A stretch of 64,000 nucleotides of DNA, from positions 1,674,001-1,738,000 of the forward strand of contig JANHCV010000008.1 of NCBI GenBank assembly GCA_025594325.1, written 5' to 3'. Below are positions 20,881 through 33,231 of this stretch, piece by piece (position 1 is the stretch's first letter; the number at the start of each line of letters is the position of its first letter). This DNA is from Blastocladiella emersonii ATCC 22665 (lineage: Eukaryota > Blastocladiomycota > Blastocladiomycetes > Blastocladiales > Blastocladiaceae). A model generated the notes under the pieces. That model was not told the origin of the DNA and did not search any database. It was given only the letters and a program-made list of their open reading frames with translations. Made by a program: the position numbers and the translations under genes.

Positions 20881-23800
20881 ATGAAGCGAAAGAAAGCTAC
20901 TACTGCCCGCAAACGCACTGCCAAGGGCCAGGTCGCAACTGATGCCAACGATGTCGCCTCCTCCGCCGACCCGTCGTTACTGTGCGCAACGCTCGCTCTC
21001 AATGAAAAGTCGGATCTGTACCACCCCTTTGGCCAGAACCTCTCTCGCGACCTCTTCCTCTACCACAACCCGCGCGTGCTCAAGCGACTCAACGCGCTGG
21101 TCCTCCAGTGTGGCGACTTGCGCGACGTCGCGCGCACCTTTGATGATGCCAAGCGCAAGTACGGCACCGCCGACCTCAGCTTTGTTCTCAGCGACACGCA
21201 CCCCGAAGTACTTGCCCGCAACCTCCTCATCCTCCACGCTCTGGCTCACTGCGACGAGTCGACCAAGCCTGCTCTCACTCGTTACATTGGCCAGCTCACG
21301 TACTCGGTCATGCTTGATCCCGACTCCCCGAATTTTGGCTCGGACACATGCGCGCTTGCCTGGACACGACTTGGACCGCTGACGACGCTCCGGTCCGTGT
21401 GCTCGATGAGGACACGCTGCGCGCCGTCCGCCATTGCTGGACCTCATGGCTTGCATGCGACTGGACGCCGGAACGGCTTACAGCTGAGCGCGCCGATTCC
21501 TCTGCCTTAGACAAGATCATTAACCAGCTACCCAGCAAGCGCGCTGAGAATGACTCGGAAGCGCCTCAATTTAGCAGCGAACTCAAGTCGATGATCGCTG
21601 ATGGAGTCTACATGTTCGACAGCGAGGTTCCTTCAATTGCTTGCCCCATCGATGCACGGTCCGAGTTTACTGTCAATCCAACAGTTTTTCTCGTGGCCGT
21701 GGACGGCCATCTCACGTACTATGCGCCGGTTGCATCTTCCCCGCTCAACGTCTTGGATGTTGACATGGATGACATGCGCGGCAGTCTGTTCCGCGCCGTG
21801 GGCGAGTACGTTGCAGCCCTACTCGCAGCGTTTGGACCTGGCGACGACGACCATCGACGCGAGCCATTTGCTTGCCGTGTCGCTTTCATTTCCGGGCATC
21901 CTATCAAGGTTATGGAGAAGCTCTTACCGCACAAAGAATCTTTCCTGCTCCCTCAGGCGATTTCCCAGGCACAGCACCACCAGGACCTGCTTCGTTTCCA
22001 CGTCATCGAGACAGGCGACTGCATGGACACGTGCGGACTACTGAATCTGATGGTGTATGCTTCACCGCTGCTCGCTCCGCGTTGGGAACACGGGCACTCG
22101 TACTTTCGCACTTGTACTGATCACGCCCATTCGATCTCAGCGTCGCGCCGCGACTTTTTGCGCCGTGTGACTGGGCTACCGCTCGAGGCGCTACCGACGC
22201 TTCTGGGCGTGAACCTGGTCGAGCGCACGTCCCCCGACCACTGGTCAACCTACGTGACAAACATTGCGTGGAGCGACGTCCAAATGCCGCGCCGCTTCGG
22301 ACTCGTCCGCGAAGAGTTCACTTTCTACGGGCTTCCCGCGCCAACGGTCCCGATCGCGCTTCGCGACTCCACCTTTTTGCTTAATGCGCTGGTCCAGTGT
22401 GCCGAGGAACTTTGCGGCCCTGACGCCGCTGATCTCGTTCAAAAGCCCGGTACGAAACACTCGTACGTCACATTCTAGCAATATCAACTGACTAAACAAG
22501 CGCCTGTATAGCTGGACCACACGCAACGGGCGCCTTGTTGCCCACCCTTCTTGCTTTCGCATTCGCGTCGGGTCGCCTGACGTGGACGGGCAGTACGCAG
22601 CTCACCTCCCCGCCGTGGCCAGACATGCGCGAGCTTTGGTCCGCTGTCAGTACCAGCTCGTGGCTTGCAACGGCTGCGGCAGAGATTTTTGCCCAGGCTC
22701 TTTTGTTCGGCTTCCCGATAAGCGCTGGCAGTGGCGAGATTAGCGGAGATACGTACGTCTACCGTTTCGAGGTCAACCTGATGGATTCGGCCATGGCGAC
22801 GGCAAGTTCTGCGCGCCCGCTGTCGACCCTGCTTGTCGAGGTTACAATTGGATCCGCTGTGCATCAGTTCCGGAGCCTTGTTGTGAAATCGTGTGGTAGC
22901 GGCGACAAAAGGTGGTTCCAAGTCACCACATACGTGCCGCGGTACATTTTTGAGCGTTCGCCAGATCACTTCACTTTTCGCTTCCGCTTTGACTCCGGTA
23001 CCGCTCAAAATTCGGAGTTAGTTACCGCGAATTGGTCGATGGCATCGGGGTCCAAGACCAAGATCGCCGTCGGTTCGCTGGCCAACTCCATCCCAGCTCT
23101 TGTCTCCCTTGCGACAGCGACCCGGATTCTCACTCCGGCGGCTCGTGCGGTGCCTCCTACTTCCGGACCGCTTCTTCCCGTCATCAACGCTATCGAGACT
23201 GCCAACACAATCGAGCTCTCGCTTTCTCGTTCGCGTCCGCACCAATACGCCCGTGTTGATCAAGTCAAGCCCGAGTTGGAGATGCAGCGCTTTGGGGCTG
23301 CTGCTTTCAAGGTAAACGGTAAGTTGCAGGTTCTTCAGCTTCCCTGCAGCGTTAAGGTAGACTCGATTTCGAATGACACACAGCGACGCGTGGTGAAATT
23401 GTCGCTCTTGCGCGCACTTGCTCCCATCTCGCCACGCTCAAATGCTCTCACAATGCTACGTATCGAGACGCCGCGCAAGGATTCGTCCTCGCTGCCCGTG
23501 GCCCTTCCGCCACTTATCCCACATCTCCCCAATCGCTCGGACCTGTACGCGGTGGGAACCTTTGACCAAGGCAAGCAGCTGGAGGCCATATTTTCAGTGC
23601 TCCAATCCATGCCCACCTCGGAGATGAAGCCTATCCCAGATGGGCTGCGCACTCCGCTTCTCGCTCCGTCGGCCAAAGACCAGGCGTGGTACAACCGCAA
23701 CATGTTTATGTACCTTCTCAAGAAGTACCTGCGCGGCGTACGAGTCGCTGAGCTGCACATGACAACCAGCGTCCCACAGCTTGGCCCCCGCTCTGAACTT

Positions 23801-24352
23801 GTTGCAGTGCTTGTTATGCACCGTATCTCGGTGATCCCGCGGACAGACATGTTGCGTTCACACACGCCCGTGCTCGAACTCAGCTACCTCCCAAACCCGC
23901 GGCTTTCCCATCCCAGCTTTGTAACGCCGCGGCCGCAGCTTGCGAGCGACCGGCTTCTTGCGCAGGTCGCCGACGCCTACCGCCACTCAGGCGAGCCCGG
24001 AAAGCATTTATCGCGCATGGATATTCCGTTCAACTTCGTCAACGGCATCTTTAACTGCCTTGAGTATGGGATACTCTCCGCTCCGACCACTGATGTCAGT
24101 GACGAAGCTGGCGCGTTTGACCCAGTCTTCTTTGCTCGACTGAAGCCCCACCTTCGCAACTGCTTCCTCGTTGCTATGTACCCGGTTCACGGAACGCAGT
24201 ACCAGCCCGCTGTCCCTGTGCCCAAACCATCCAATAGTGCTGGCCCTGAGGCAAAGGAGGCCGAGGAGGCGAACATGTCGGACAAGGGCGAACTGGGGCT
24301 GGCCTTGACCGTGGAAGAGAGCGATGATGACCGGATTGTGGAGCTTGACTAG
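20881..24352 (+). CDS. DUF4470-domain protein, gene C, with a one-base frameshift in exon 1
   Basis: The gene has the two-exon layout of genes A and D. Exon 1 is 20881-22449 and exon 2 is 22512-24352; the intron begins GTACGA and ends TATAG. The leader is MKRKKATTARKRTAKG. The DUF4470 core includes LVLQCGDLRDVARTFDDAKR and SFVLSDTHPEVLARNLL. At 21333-21336 a run of four T breaks the frame: upstream reads DPDSPNF, and the family continuation WLGHMRACLDTTW appears in the next frame. One additional T would restore colinearity, so this is either a sequencing or assembly error in a homopolymer or a recent inactivating mutation. Everything else is open for more than 3 kb. The protein ends DDRIVELD. 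Confidence 0.8.
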
Positions 24353-24593
24353 GAACTTGGATGTGATTATTTTTCGTCGATGTGCGCAAATTTGTCTGTA
24401 CCTTTGTTTTGTACCATGTGCATCCACCTCAACGAGTGCGCTGGGACCGTCGTCTTGCACGCCGCGAACTGTCAACCTATCCAGACGGTGCCCGCAAGGT
24501 ACGCAGGTACATTCGGCTTATTTGGCCAACGAGTACGAGAGTGAGATATGAGCAGAGTCTTATGCTGACACGCTGCTCGGATGTCTCCCGCGG

Positions 24594-24634
24594 GCGAGCG
24601 CGACGCGACGCGACGCGTTGCGCCACTCACGTGG
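24594..24634 (+). promoter_or_regulatory. Promoter module upstream of SNF2-RING paralogue 1
   Basis: GCGACGCGACGCGACGCG followed by CTCACGTGG, about 140-180 bp upstream of the ATG at 24776. It is looser than the DUF4470 modules: several GACGCG repeats and one CACGTG core. Confidence 0.4.
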
Positions 24635-24775
24635 ACGACGCCACTCAGCACAAATGACCACAGCGGTATCCCACTCCTGGATCAGGACGTTCGAGCTTGC
24701 TCTCCAACCTCGTATATTTCTAAAGCAAACTCATGGAGATCTGACCTTTCGCGACTCGCTGCAAATTTCTTGATC

Positions 24776-27700
24776 ATGCCAGGCGCGTCAGCCAACGTGG
24801 CGGCGGCGGACGGCGCCGCCGCGCCTACAAAACGCGCACGTGGCGCGACGAACTCGACGAATCGGTGCAAGCCTGATGCTCTCGTCACCGATCCCCATGT
24901 GCCCCTGCCCGTCGACCAACCCGGACCTGCTCCAGAATTCAAAGTGCCTCAAACGGCCGAGGAGCGAGAACGCTGCGTGCTTGCTGACCGGGCTGCTTCT
25001 GGATGGTGGATTCCATTCCCAGGGACTATCGAGACTCTCAAGTGCGGACACGCTTTGGAGTCGTTGGATCTCAACAGGCTTCCTGGCACGCTGAGTCTCG
25101 CCGACGAAGACGCGCTCCTCGCGACGCCACAGGTCGTTGGTGAGCAGCCAGGTACGTCAGCGCCGTCTTACACACACCGTACATTGTGACTGATGGATTT
25201 CTTTCACACGTCACAATTTTTAGATCTCTTTCTTCTCTCTACCATTACCAACCAAATGATGCGCTCGACGCGGAACATCGCTGGCAGCATCCCAATCGAC
25301 CCATACTGGCCGAGATCGGCTTCCGGCTTGAGCCCGTGCTTATCTTCGATCGCTCAATGGATCACCGCCGACCTGCTGGGAACCCTTGGGATTATCAGAC
25401 AGTCTACTATCGGCTGCCCCCATGTACCAAGCCTTGGACGCTAGCTGACTTCCGCTCCGTCAAGGTCACCGACTTTTCGGCGGCATATTCCTCGGACGCT
25501 TACTTTGACGACGCGCACCGCCGCGACGGGATCCACAAGCTGTTCAAACCGTCCAACATTCAGCTCCGACTGCTTCCCGTCCTCGACGCAGACGCATTTT
25601 TCGCTGGCGAGGACCCTGAGCCCGCCCACATTGTTGGCAGTGTTGACCGCGAGAACCGAGTACTTTTCCCGACGAGGGACTCGCCGCCGCGCTGGGCTGT
25701 GCGTTCGGGTGACTTGGTCTTGCCACGTCTTGGGTCCTACGGTCCTCTGTTCGAAGAAGTCGATGCCACTGTTGCACGCTACATTCGTGTTGCTGTACGC
25801 CCCGTACTTGTGAATGCTTACTCTTCTGATCCGAGTATGGCTGCGGGCTTTACGTACGAGTGGCAGTACTACCTTTGGACCGCTGGGTTGAACCGCGCTC
25901 TCCGCTCGAATGTTCCAGGCGCGTTGCGTGGGCTTCAGCAGCTTGTCAGATGCTTTTCCATCCTCAAACAACCTGCTCCAAACCTTAACGCAGCCAAGTG
26001 GAAGGCGAGCGATCATGCGCCGACCTGGATCGCTTCTGCTGCGGCCATGGCAGGCGGCGAACTTGGACCAGGTTTCGGTACCAACTCGGGCGCGCTCAAC
26101 GGATTTTTGGCTCCATCTCACGAACATGACGTGCGAGCCTTGGCGTGGATGATCCGGTACGAGTCGGAGCCTGCCTTCCGTGCTTTCGGTGCTCCTGACA
26201 AGTTTACGAAACAGCAGTTCATTCGACTGGGCCCTGGTGGCGTCCTCTTCAATCCGCACCTTAATGAATGGGCCGAGCGCGACATTTGGACCTTGAGTCG
26301 CGAAGCTCAGCCTCCAGCTTTGTACGATTCTAGGCACATTCAGCTTGACCTCTCATCTGTGACCCCGAAGGCGGATGTCCTGTGGCCTCTCCTTGCTTTC
26401 GTACACGCCCGGCGTTGCCAAACGATTGACTCTGTTGACATCCACGACGACGCTTCCCGCGGCCGCTACTTTGCTTCGCGTGCGACGCTTTTCTTGTGCC
26501 ACGAATCGCACCTTGATGGCCTTGCTGCTGCTCTCACCACAGCCCTTGGTACTACGGCACGTATTTTTGTCGTGAAAACAGCCGACGATCATGCGCAGCT
26601 CGCGTGGGATGACGTTCGATTTGCCGACGTTGTGATTGTCGACTCCAAGGTGGTTTCATCCGACGAGTACCGCGCCCGCGTCGCAACGCTCGTCGATGTA
26701 GCTGAGTACCAGCGCCCGCCTGCGCGCGCCGAGGCCGCGTCCGCCGATTACTGCGCCCGAATGGCTCAGGCGCACGTCTACTCGTTTGCCGCGGAGCTCG
26801 GCGACCTTGTCTTCAAATCTCTCAAAGCGGGTCGCGCAAAATTTGGCGAACGTCGCGGCGAAGTTGTCTTTGAGCGGATCTGGTTTCATCGCGTCGTTGT
26901 CTACGCGCTTGAAACGTTGACCGAGGAACCAAAGCCGCCCGCCGAACTGCAGCGGGACTGCTTCCTCAGGCTACCACCGGGATTTTATAGCCAGGAGGAG
27001 ATCGATCGCAGAAACGCCAGCGAGCTTGAAGCGCGTGAGACCGAACTGCGATACGAAACCAACAAGCGCGCCGTGCGCCGTGTCGCTGAATTTATTCCTG
27101 GCCTCCGCGCTACGACGACGGTTTTCGTCCGCGCAAACGTCCACTTGTACGATCGAAACCCGGTGTTTGCTGCCAGTCTACCTCCTGGTGCTCCAGGAAC
27201 TGACGCACTTGGGTGGAGCCACTTGGTTGCCAAGCTTACTTGCACCCGTTCACGTCCCGCAGCCCCTTATTGCCCCGTTGTGCACAACGTTTATACGGTT
27301 CAGCTGAGTACTGCCGAAATTCTACTTGCCCACAGGACGCTTATCAATGCGGTGCCGCGGACAACGCGCATGTATCTCCGAGACTTCCAGAACCATCAAC
27401 TCGGGCTGCTGGCCGCAGCGTGTTTAAAAGGCGTTCCGTACCAGCTCAAGTCCGTGAGCGCTTTGACTCACGAGCTTCGCCATAAGGCCCTTGTCTGTCT
27501 TGAAGGTTTCTCTCGCGTGATCGCGGTGTGTGAAGCGGCACTTGTTACAGCTCAAACCGCCGCACGACACGCAGTTCAAGATTGGCCTGCTGGCCGCCGC
27601 TGGCTCCTTTGCAATGGGCTCACTGCATCTGACCTCGCTTTTCCTTACGCCAGTTCTGTGTCGCTGCAGCCTTTGACGCAAGGGTTTGAGGAGATTGCAC

Positions 27701-28503
27701 CTGACGACCAAGCTCGCCTTCGATTGCTTATTTCACCTGTCAAGGAATCCCACGAGCGTCTCATGAACGCCCTCCATTTGCGAGATGTATTTAATGCCCC
27801 AGCGCCACTGCTCCAGGTCGCAGGAGCCATGTTTGATCCAAACGTTGCTGCGAGTGCAACCTGCTCGTGCTGTTCGACTGTCTTCGATGCCAAGTGGACG
27901 GGCTTTGCCATCACGCCGTGCGCTCATTTCGTTTGCAGCAACTGTGCCGTTCCTGAGACGTGCGCAACTTGCCAAAAACCCATTGAACCTCGCTTTGTGT
28001 CGCGCGCTCCGAGCGGCCCTGTTGCGTACATGGAGTACGGATCGAAGGTGCACAGCATTGCGGCTTACGTGCAGTTTGCGCTTGCAAACACAGCTCAACC
28101 CAAGATTGTTGTCTGGACGCAGTACTCGGGGATCGCACCTTTGCTTTTGGCGCTTCTCAATCGCGACGTTGGCATCATCAAGTTCATCGATGGCGCCTGG
28201 GCCAATATTGTCACCATCACGGCCGCGACACACGAGTTTGACAGCCATACGGGCCCCGTGGTCGCTGTTCTGCACGCCGATGGTCCCCTTGACCACACCA
28301 AGCTCGAGTCCGCAACGCACGTTGTATTAGCGCACCCGCTGCTTGCGCCGACACTGCAGGCCGCTCGAGATCTCGAGATGCGCGTCCTCGCGCGGACCGT
28401 GGTCCCGGGGAAAACGGAGACGGTCCAAGTTGCGCGGTTCGTCGCCGCGGGAACGGCCGAGATCCAGCTTACAGAGGAGCGGACGCGGCTCCCGTGGACT
28501 TGA
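24776..28503 (+). CDS. SHPRH/Rad5-like SNF2-RING protein with degenerate ATPase motifs, paralogue 1
   Basis: Exon 1 is 24776-25155 and exon 2 is 25224-28503, giving 1219 aa. Two donors lie 4 bp apart (GTACGTCA); only the second keeps exon 2 open. The leader is basic (PTKRARGAT). The SNF2 architecture is recognisable in order: RALAWMIRYE, a NPHLNEW block like the SHPRH NPYTG segment, ATLFLCHESHLDGL (motif Ia-like), a WFHRVVVYALETL segment where DEAH/DEAQ is expected, and helicase-C traces KIVVWTQYSG and VARFVAAGTAEIQL. The Walker A GKT and DExH residues are absent. A C3HC4 RING at residues about 1007-1050 is complete (CSCC...PCAHFVCSNC...CATC). It is probably a non-ATPase RING ubiquitin ligase or scaffold; that role is inferred. 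Confidence 0.7.
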
Positions 28504-28631
28504 AGCAGTTTGAGTTTGTTAGTTATGCCTGTCGAGACAAATGAGTAACACGTTTGCGTATACTTGAATAAGGCTTTCCGTAGGAGAAACTAAGGATAGG
28601 CTTTGACCCGAGCTTGACCCGACCGCGAGGC

Positions 28632-28660
28632 GCGAGACGCGCCGAACAAACACGTGATCA
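28632..28660 (+). promoter_or_regulatory. Promoter module upstream of SNF2-RING paralogue 2
   Basis: GCGAGACGCGCCGAACAAAC directly followed by ACGTGATCA, 122-150 bp upstream of the ATG at 28782. Confidence 0.5.
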
Positions 28661-28781
28661 ACCGGGAGGCCGCTCGCGGCCGACTTCGGCGCCGCTCTCG
28701 CGCAGGTCTCCGCGCTCCTCCGTCTCGCCTCCAGACCATGTATTGTTGTATCTAACTTGCTGCATTGTTGTTTGCTTGAAC

Positions 28782-31700
28782 ATGCCGAGGGCTCCCGCCA
28801 AAAACCCGGCTGACGGAGCTGCGGCGCCGGCCAAGCGCACTCGGCCCGCTTCGACCCCGGCTGCTACGCCCCCCAAGCGAGCCAAGCTTTCTGCCCCTAC
28901 CGAATCTGCGCAGCTTCCGCTTGCTGTTGGCGACCCAGTCCCGATCGGCGACCTGCCATCTGCTGAGCAGTGCGAGCGCCTTCTCCAAAACGAGCGGGCT
29001 GCGTCTGGCTGGTGGGTGCCGTTCCCCGGCGTGGCCAAATCCGTAGTCGACGAAACCACCGGGCCCGTTCCCACCTACCTCCTCGCCGACGAAGATACGA
29101 CGTTCGCTCGCGATTTCCTCTCGAGTGAGCTGCGGGCCAATTTTGCACCAGCCGACAACTCTCAGCCTGGTACGTGAGCGTTGCGTGTCGTCCTCATACA
29201 GAGCTGGCACTAACGTGGAGAATACCCTAGACCTATACATTGGGTCTGCTACGGCCCACCTCCTCTCGCGGATTCCCATTGATCCCGCGCTTCTTGACGA
29301 GAAACACCGCCTCAAGGGTGATGCAGAGACTCCGATTCTTGGCAAACTCAGGCTTCGCTTTGAGCCCCTCCTCGCGCTTTCTCGCCCAGCGTCTGACCGT
29401 CCGGCCTCCAACCAACCTGCTCAGCGTCACCGAGGTGCTTCCCTTCCTCACAGCGCCGCTCGGTCCGAAACCGTGTACTACCGCCTGTCCCAGGACGAGG
29501 ATTTGTGGGAGTCCGATGCACTCGAATTTCTCGAGGTGACGGAGTTCTCCAAGTCCTACAAGCTCGACCCCTACTTTCAGAAGCGTCGCCGCAACGAGAT
29601 CACGAAACTTCTTGAGCCGGCCAAAACTCGGCTCACTACGTTCGCCGAGCTAGATGGTGACGCTGCTTTCGCCAGTGATAACCCCGAGCCCGTCGAACTG
29701 GCCAACTCGGACCCCGACCCGCTCATCCTTGGCGCTCGCGATTGGTCGCCGCGGTGGGCGATGCGCTCGGGTAATTTGGTCGTCCCTGCGCTGAGCGGCG
29801 CTCATCCGCTGCTACCCCAGGTCGATGCTTACTTCGCGCGTTACTTGTGCGTCGTTGTCCGACCCGTCGCGCGCCAACAGTACCCAGCAACGCGGTCCGA
29901 TGGGAGGCCGTACGTGTACGCGCTTGACGTTTACTTGCGCACGGCGGACCTGAATCGCGACCTTCGCGGCTGCGCTCGCGGCGCTCTGGATGCAGCGGGC
30001 AAAGTCTTCCGCGCGTTTCCACTACCTGGAATGCCCAGCACCGTCACAAAGCGGCCCGTGCTGATGCCCAAGTCGAACAAGGATCTCGCTCCCGCGTGGC
30101 CTACCGAGGCCAACGGTTCCAGTGGCACGCTTGACGGTTTCCGCCTTGCTTTGAGTGAGGAGGAGACCCGTACACTAGCTTGGCTTGTCACGCGCGAAGC
30201 GGATCCGATGTCATATGCTGCTCCTGCTCTCAACCAGCGTATGGATTTGCCTTACATTCGCCTTGGACCAGGCGGTGTCGCCTTCAATCCGCGCCTGGGC
30301 GAATGGGCGGAGCGCGACATCTGGGATTCATCCGAGATCGTGGTCACCCCCACGCGACACTTTTTTGTCGAGATGCGAATGGACGCCAAAAAGCTTGCCC
30401 CATTTCTTGCGCTTGCCCACCTGCGACCATGCGCGTCGCCCAGTGACGTTTTCATTGAACACGAGGCAGATCGCGCCAGCTACGTCCCTTCGCGGGCCAC
30501 CTTGATTTTTTGCCCCTCCAGCCGGATTTCAGATACTCTCGAGTTGATCAAGTCGGCACTTCCCGAGTCCACTCGCGTTGTTGTGGTCCAGGACGCGGGC
30601 TCATACGCGAACTTGACGTGGAGCCAACTGCAGCTGGCCGACTTTGTCGTCCTCTCAGCTAATTTTCTGTGGTCTCTGAAGGACTACCGGACCGCCGTAC
30701 GCAGTATTATCAACCAGTCTGAGTACCACCGCCCACTCTCGCTTGCCGAGTCGGTCGCTGTTGACGATGTTTTGAGTGCCGAGTCCATGACGGCGATTCG
30801 CGCGTTTGCTGCCGCCCTCGCCGGCCACGTTCGGCAGATGCTTTCGGCAGATCCTGTCGAGTACAGCCAGCTTGCCGGCCGGGTTGTCTTCGAGCGAACA
30901 TGGTTCCACCGCGTTGTTGTTGTTGGCTCGGAGGAGCTGCTTGTTGAGCCAAAGGAACCCGTCCAGGAGCGATGCCCTCATTCCGATTTCGATTATGAAG
31001 CCAGCTTTTCTTCGGATTCAGAAGATCAGATGATGAGGTACAACAACTATTTTGGCATGCGGAAGTGGGACTACAAGTCGACGAAGTGGAACCGCAAGAG
31101 CATGGACAAACGTCGCCAGCGCCGCGCGGAGGAGATCGACAAGGATATCACCGCATGGGAAAACCGGCAGAGAGAAGCTCAGCGCAAGCACGACCTTGGC
31201 TTAGCGCGGTCTCAGTTCTTGACTGGCTTCCTCCCCGGGCTCCGTGGGACCACTACGATCCACTTGTCGAGCTGGCGCCAGGCCAGTTCAATCCACCAGT
31301 TGCCCGCCTTTGCTGCCAGCCTCCCACTGCGCAGCGACAAGCTTGAGTGGAACAAGTTTTCGCACACCATCCGCTTCAATCTTGTCGCCGAGCCGGCCTG
31401 GCACACGCGCATCGAGCACGCCGTTCATCACGTCCACCCATCGCCTGCCGAGGTTCTCCTTGCCCACGCGGCCGTGACTTACGCTGCGCCGCTCTCCATG
31501 CACCGTTACCTCAGGGGTTTCCAGCACCACCAGCTCGCGCCTTCCGCCTTGGCCCCGCTCAGTGACGGCCTTGTGGCCGTGTCCACTTTTACCCAGCGGC
31601 TCCACGACGCTACGCAGGCCGAACTTGAAGCGCTCGAGCGCACCGTGACCGCTGCCGCCGCGGGACTTGAGAACGTTCGGTCCTCGATCCGCGACGTCGT

Positions 31701-32715
31701 CCGCAAGTCGCCCACGGCCCGTCGCTGGTTCTTGCAGCACGGGCTCACGCAATCGGACCTCGCTCTTGCCAATACGAAGTCGCTCAGCGCGCCCGCGCGT
31801 GTTCTTAGCCCACGCCTTCAGCAGCTTGGCGACGAGGCCCAGCTCCGCGCGTTGGTCGTGCAGGTCCAAAACTGGCGACTGCGTCTTGAACACGCGGTCC
31901 GCGATCGTGACGCTCACGTTGCTGCTGCTCGACTTGTCTCCGCCGCTGCTTCGCTTTCAGATCAGTCCGCTACGACCGTTGCGCTGGCTTGCGGGCGCTG
32001 CCAGGCTGAAATCAACGTGCAGAACGACTCCTTCGCGGTCACGCCATGCAACCACGCCTTTTGCACCAATTGCCACAGCACTGCAGCCGCTCAGTGCGCA
32101 GCGTGCGGCAAGGCAATTGATCCCCGCTTCGTGACAACGCATTCCGCCGGCGAAGACGCTAATAATGCTTTGGAGCACGGCTCCAAGCTTTCAGCAATCG
32201 CGTCGTACATCCGTTCAGCGGTCCAAGGATCCACCCACGAGCCGTCACGCACCAAGATTATCGTGTGGACGCAGTACGCGGGCTTCGCAGCCGCTCTCAC
32301 CTGCGAGCTCGAGGGACCCGGCGGGATCAAGCTGGTTGACGGCACACAAGGCTTTGTGGCGGCAGCGCGGAACTTCAACGACCACGCGGGACCGTCGGTC
32401 CTGGTCCTTCTCCCTGAAAATGGCGTCCACCTTGGCCGATCCGCGCTCTGCACCGCGAGCCACGTCGTGTTCGCGCACCCGCTGATTGCCCTAACCGAGC
32501 ACGCAGCACGCGAGCTCGAGATGAGCGTTTTCGCCCTCACAATCGCTCCCGGCGTACTGCCGCGCGCTTCCGCGGGAGGTAGCAGTAGCTCTGCGGCTGT
32601 GTACATGTCTCGCGAACACCTGCCTGATCGCGTTCGAGTCGCCCGGTTCGTGGCCGCGGGAACGGCCGAGGTCGAGATGACCAGGGCGCAGGCTCAGGCA
32701 CCATGGGCGGCGTGA
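28782..32715 (+). CDS. SHPRH/Rad5-like SNF2-RING protein with degenerate ATPase motifs, paralogue 2
   Basis: Exon 1 is 28782-29169 and exon 2 is 29231-32715, giving 1290 aa. The intron begins GTACGT and ends CTAG. It is colinear with paralogue 1 throughout (ASGWWVPFPG, WAMRSGNLVVP, YIRLGPGGVAFNPRLGEWAE, ATLIFCPSSRISDTL, RTWFHRVVVVGSEELL, KIIVWTQYAG, VARFVAAGTAEVEM). The Walker A position reads MRMDAKKLAPF and the DEAH position GSEE, so ATP binding and hydrolysis are not expected. A charged insertion at about 31000-31200 (DKRRQRRAEEIDKD) is absent from paralogue 1. The RING at residues about 1050-1095 is complete (CGRC...PCNHAFCTNC...CAAC). The tandem head-to-tail arrangement, 277 bp apart, indicates local duplication followed by considerable divergence. 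Confidence 0.7.
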
Positions 32716-33231
32716 CGATCTTGCGTGCGCGCAGTTGATGGCGGAAGGGTGGTTTTGAGGGATTTGTATCGTTATTTACGATTTCTTGTTTAACCGTGGA
32801 ATGTGAGGCTTGTGATTCGTACATACGCAAGCACCAACTTCAGTCTCACAATCAGGAACGAGGGTCCTGTCCACCGCATGAGACTGTCATCATTCACCGG
32901 TGAAAAACATCGAACATTTCGCAGTTTCTGGTTAGCCAACAATTATTGCTCCTTCGATTACTCGTTTCACCACTGAACTTCATGCACTGACGCAACGCTG
33001 CTGACCACCTTGGCGCCGCTGCTTCTGGAATATGCTGAAATTACTTGATCCGACCGTTGCTCCGTTGCTGACGTGCTCCCATGCTGTTTGGCTCTCATTG
33101 ACGCGACGAGTTTCAGGCAATAGCGAGGGCCGCGTTTACGGCACTCAGGACCTGAAATTGGACATTCCCGCTCATCATGTTCTAGATCAGACGAACCGTG
33201 GTAGGGTCAGAAAACTCCAATTGGACGCAAG
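32716..33231. other. Intergenic stretch, no gene seen
   Basis: It is AT-richer than its surroundings and contains a few short frames without family resemblance. It separates the plus-strand SNF2-RING gene from the minus-strand kinase fragment. Confidence 0.4.
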
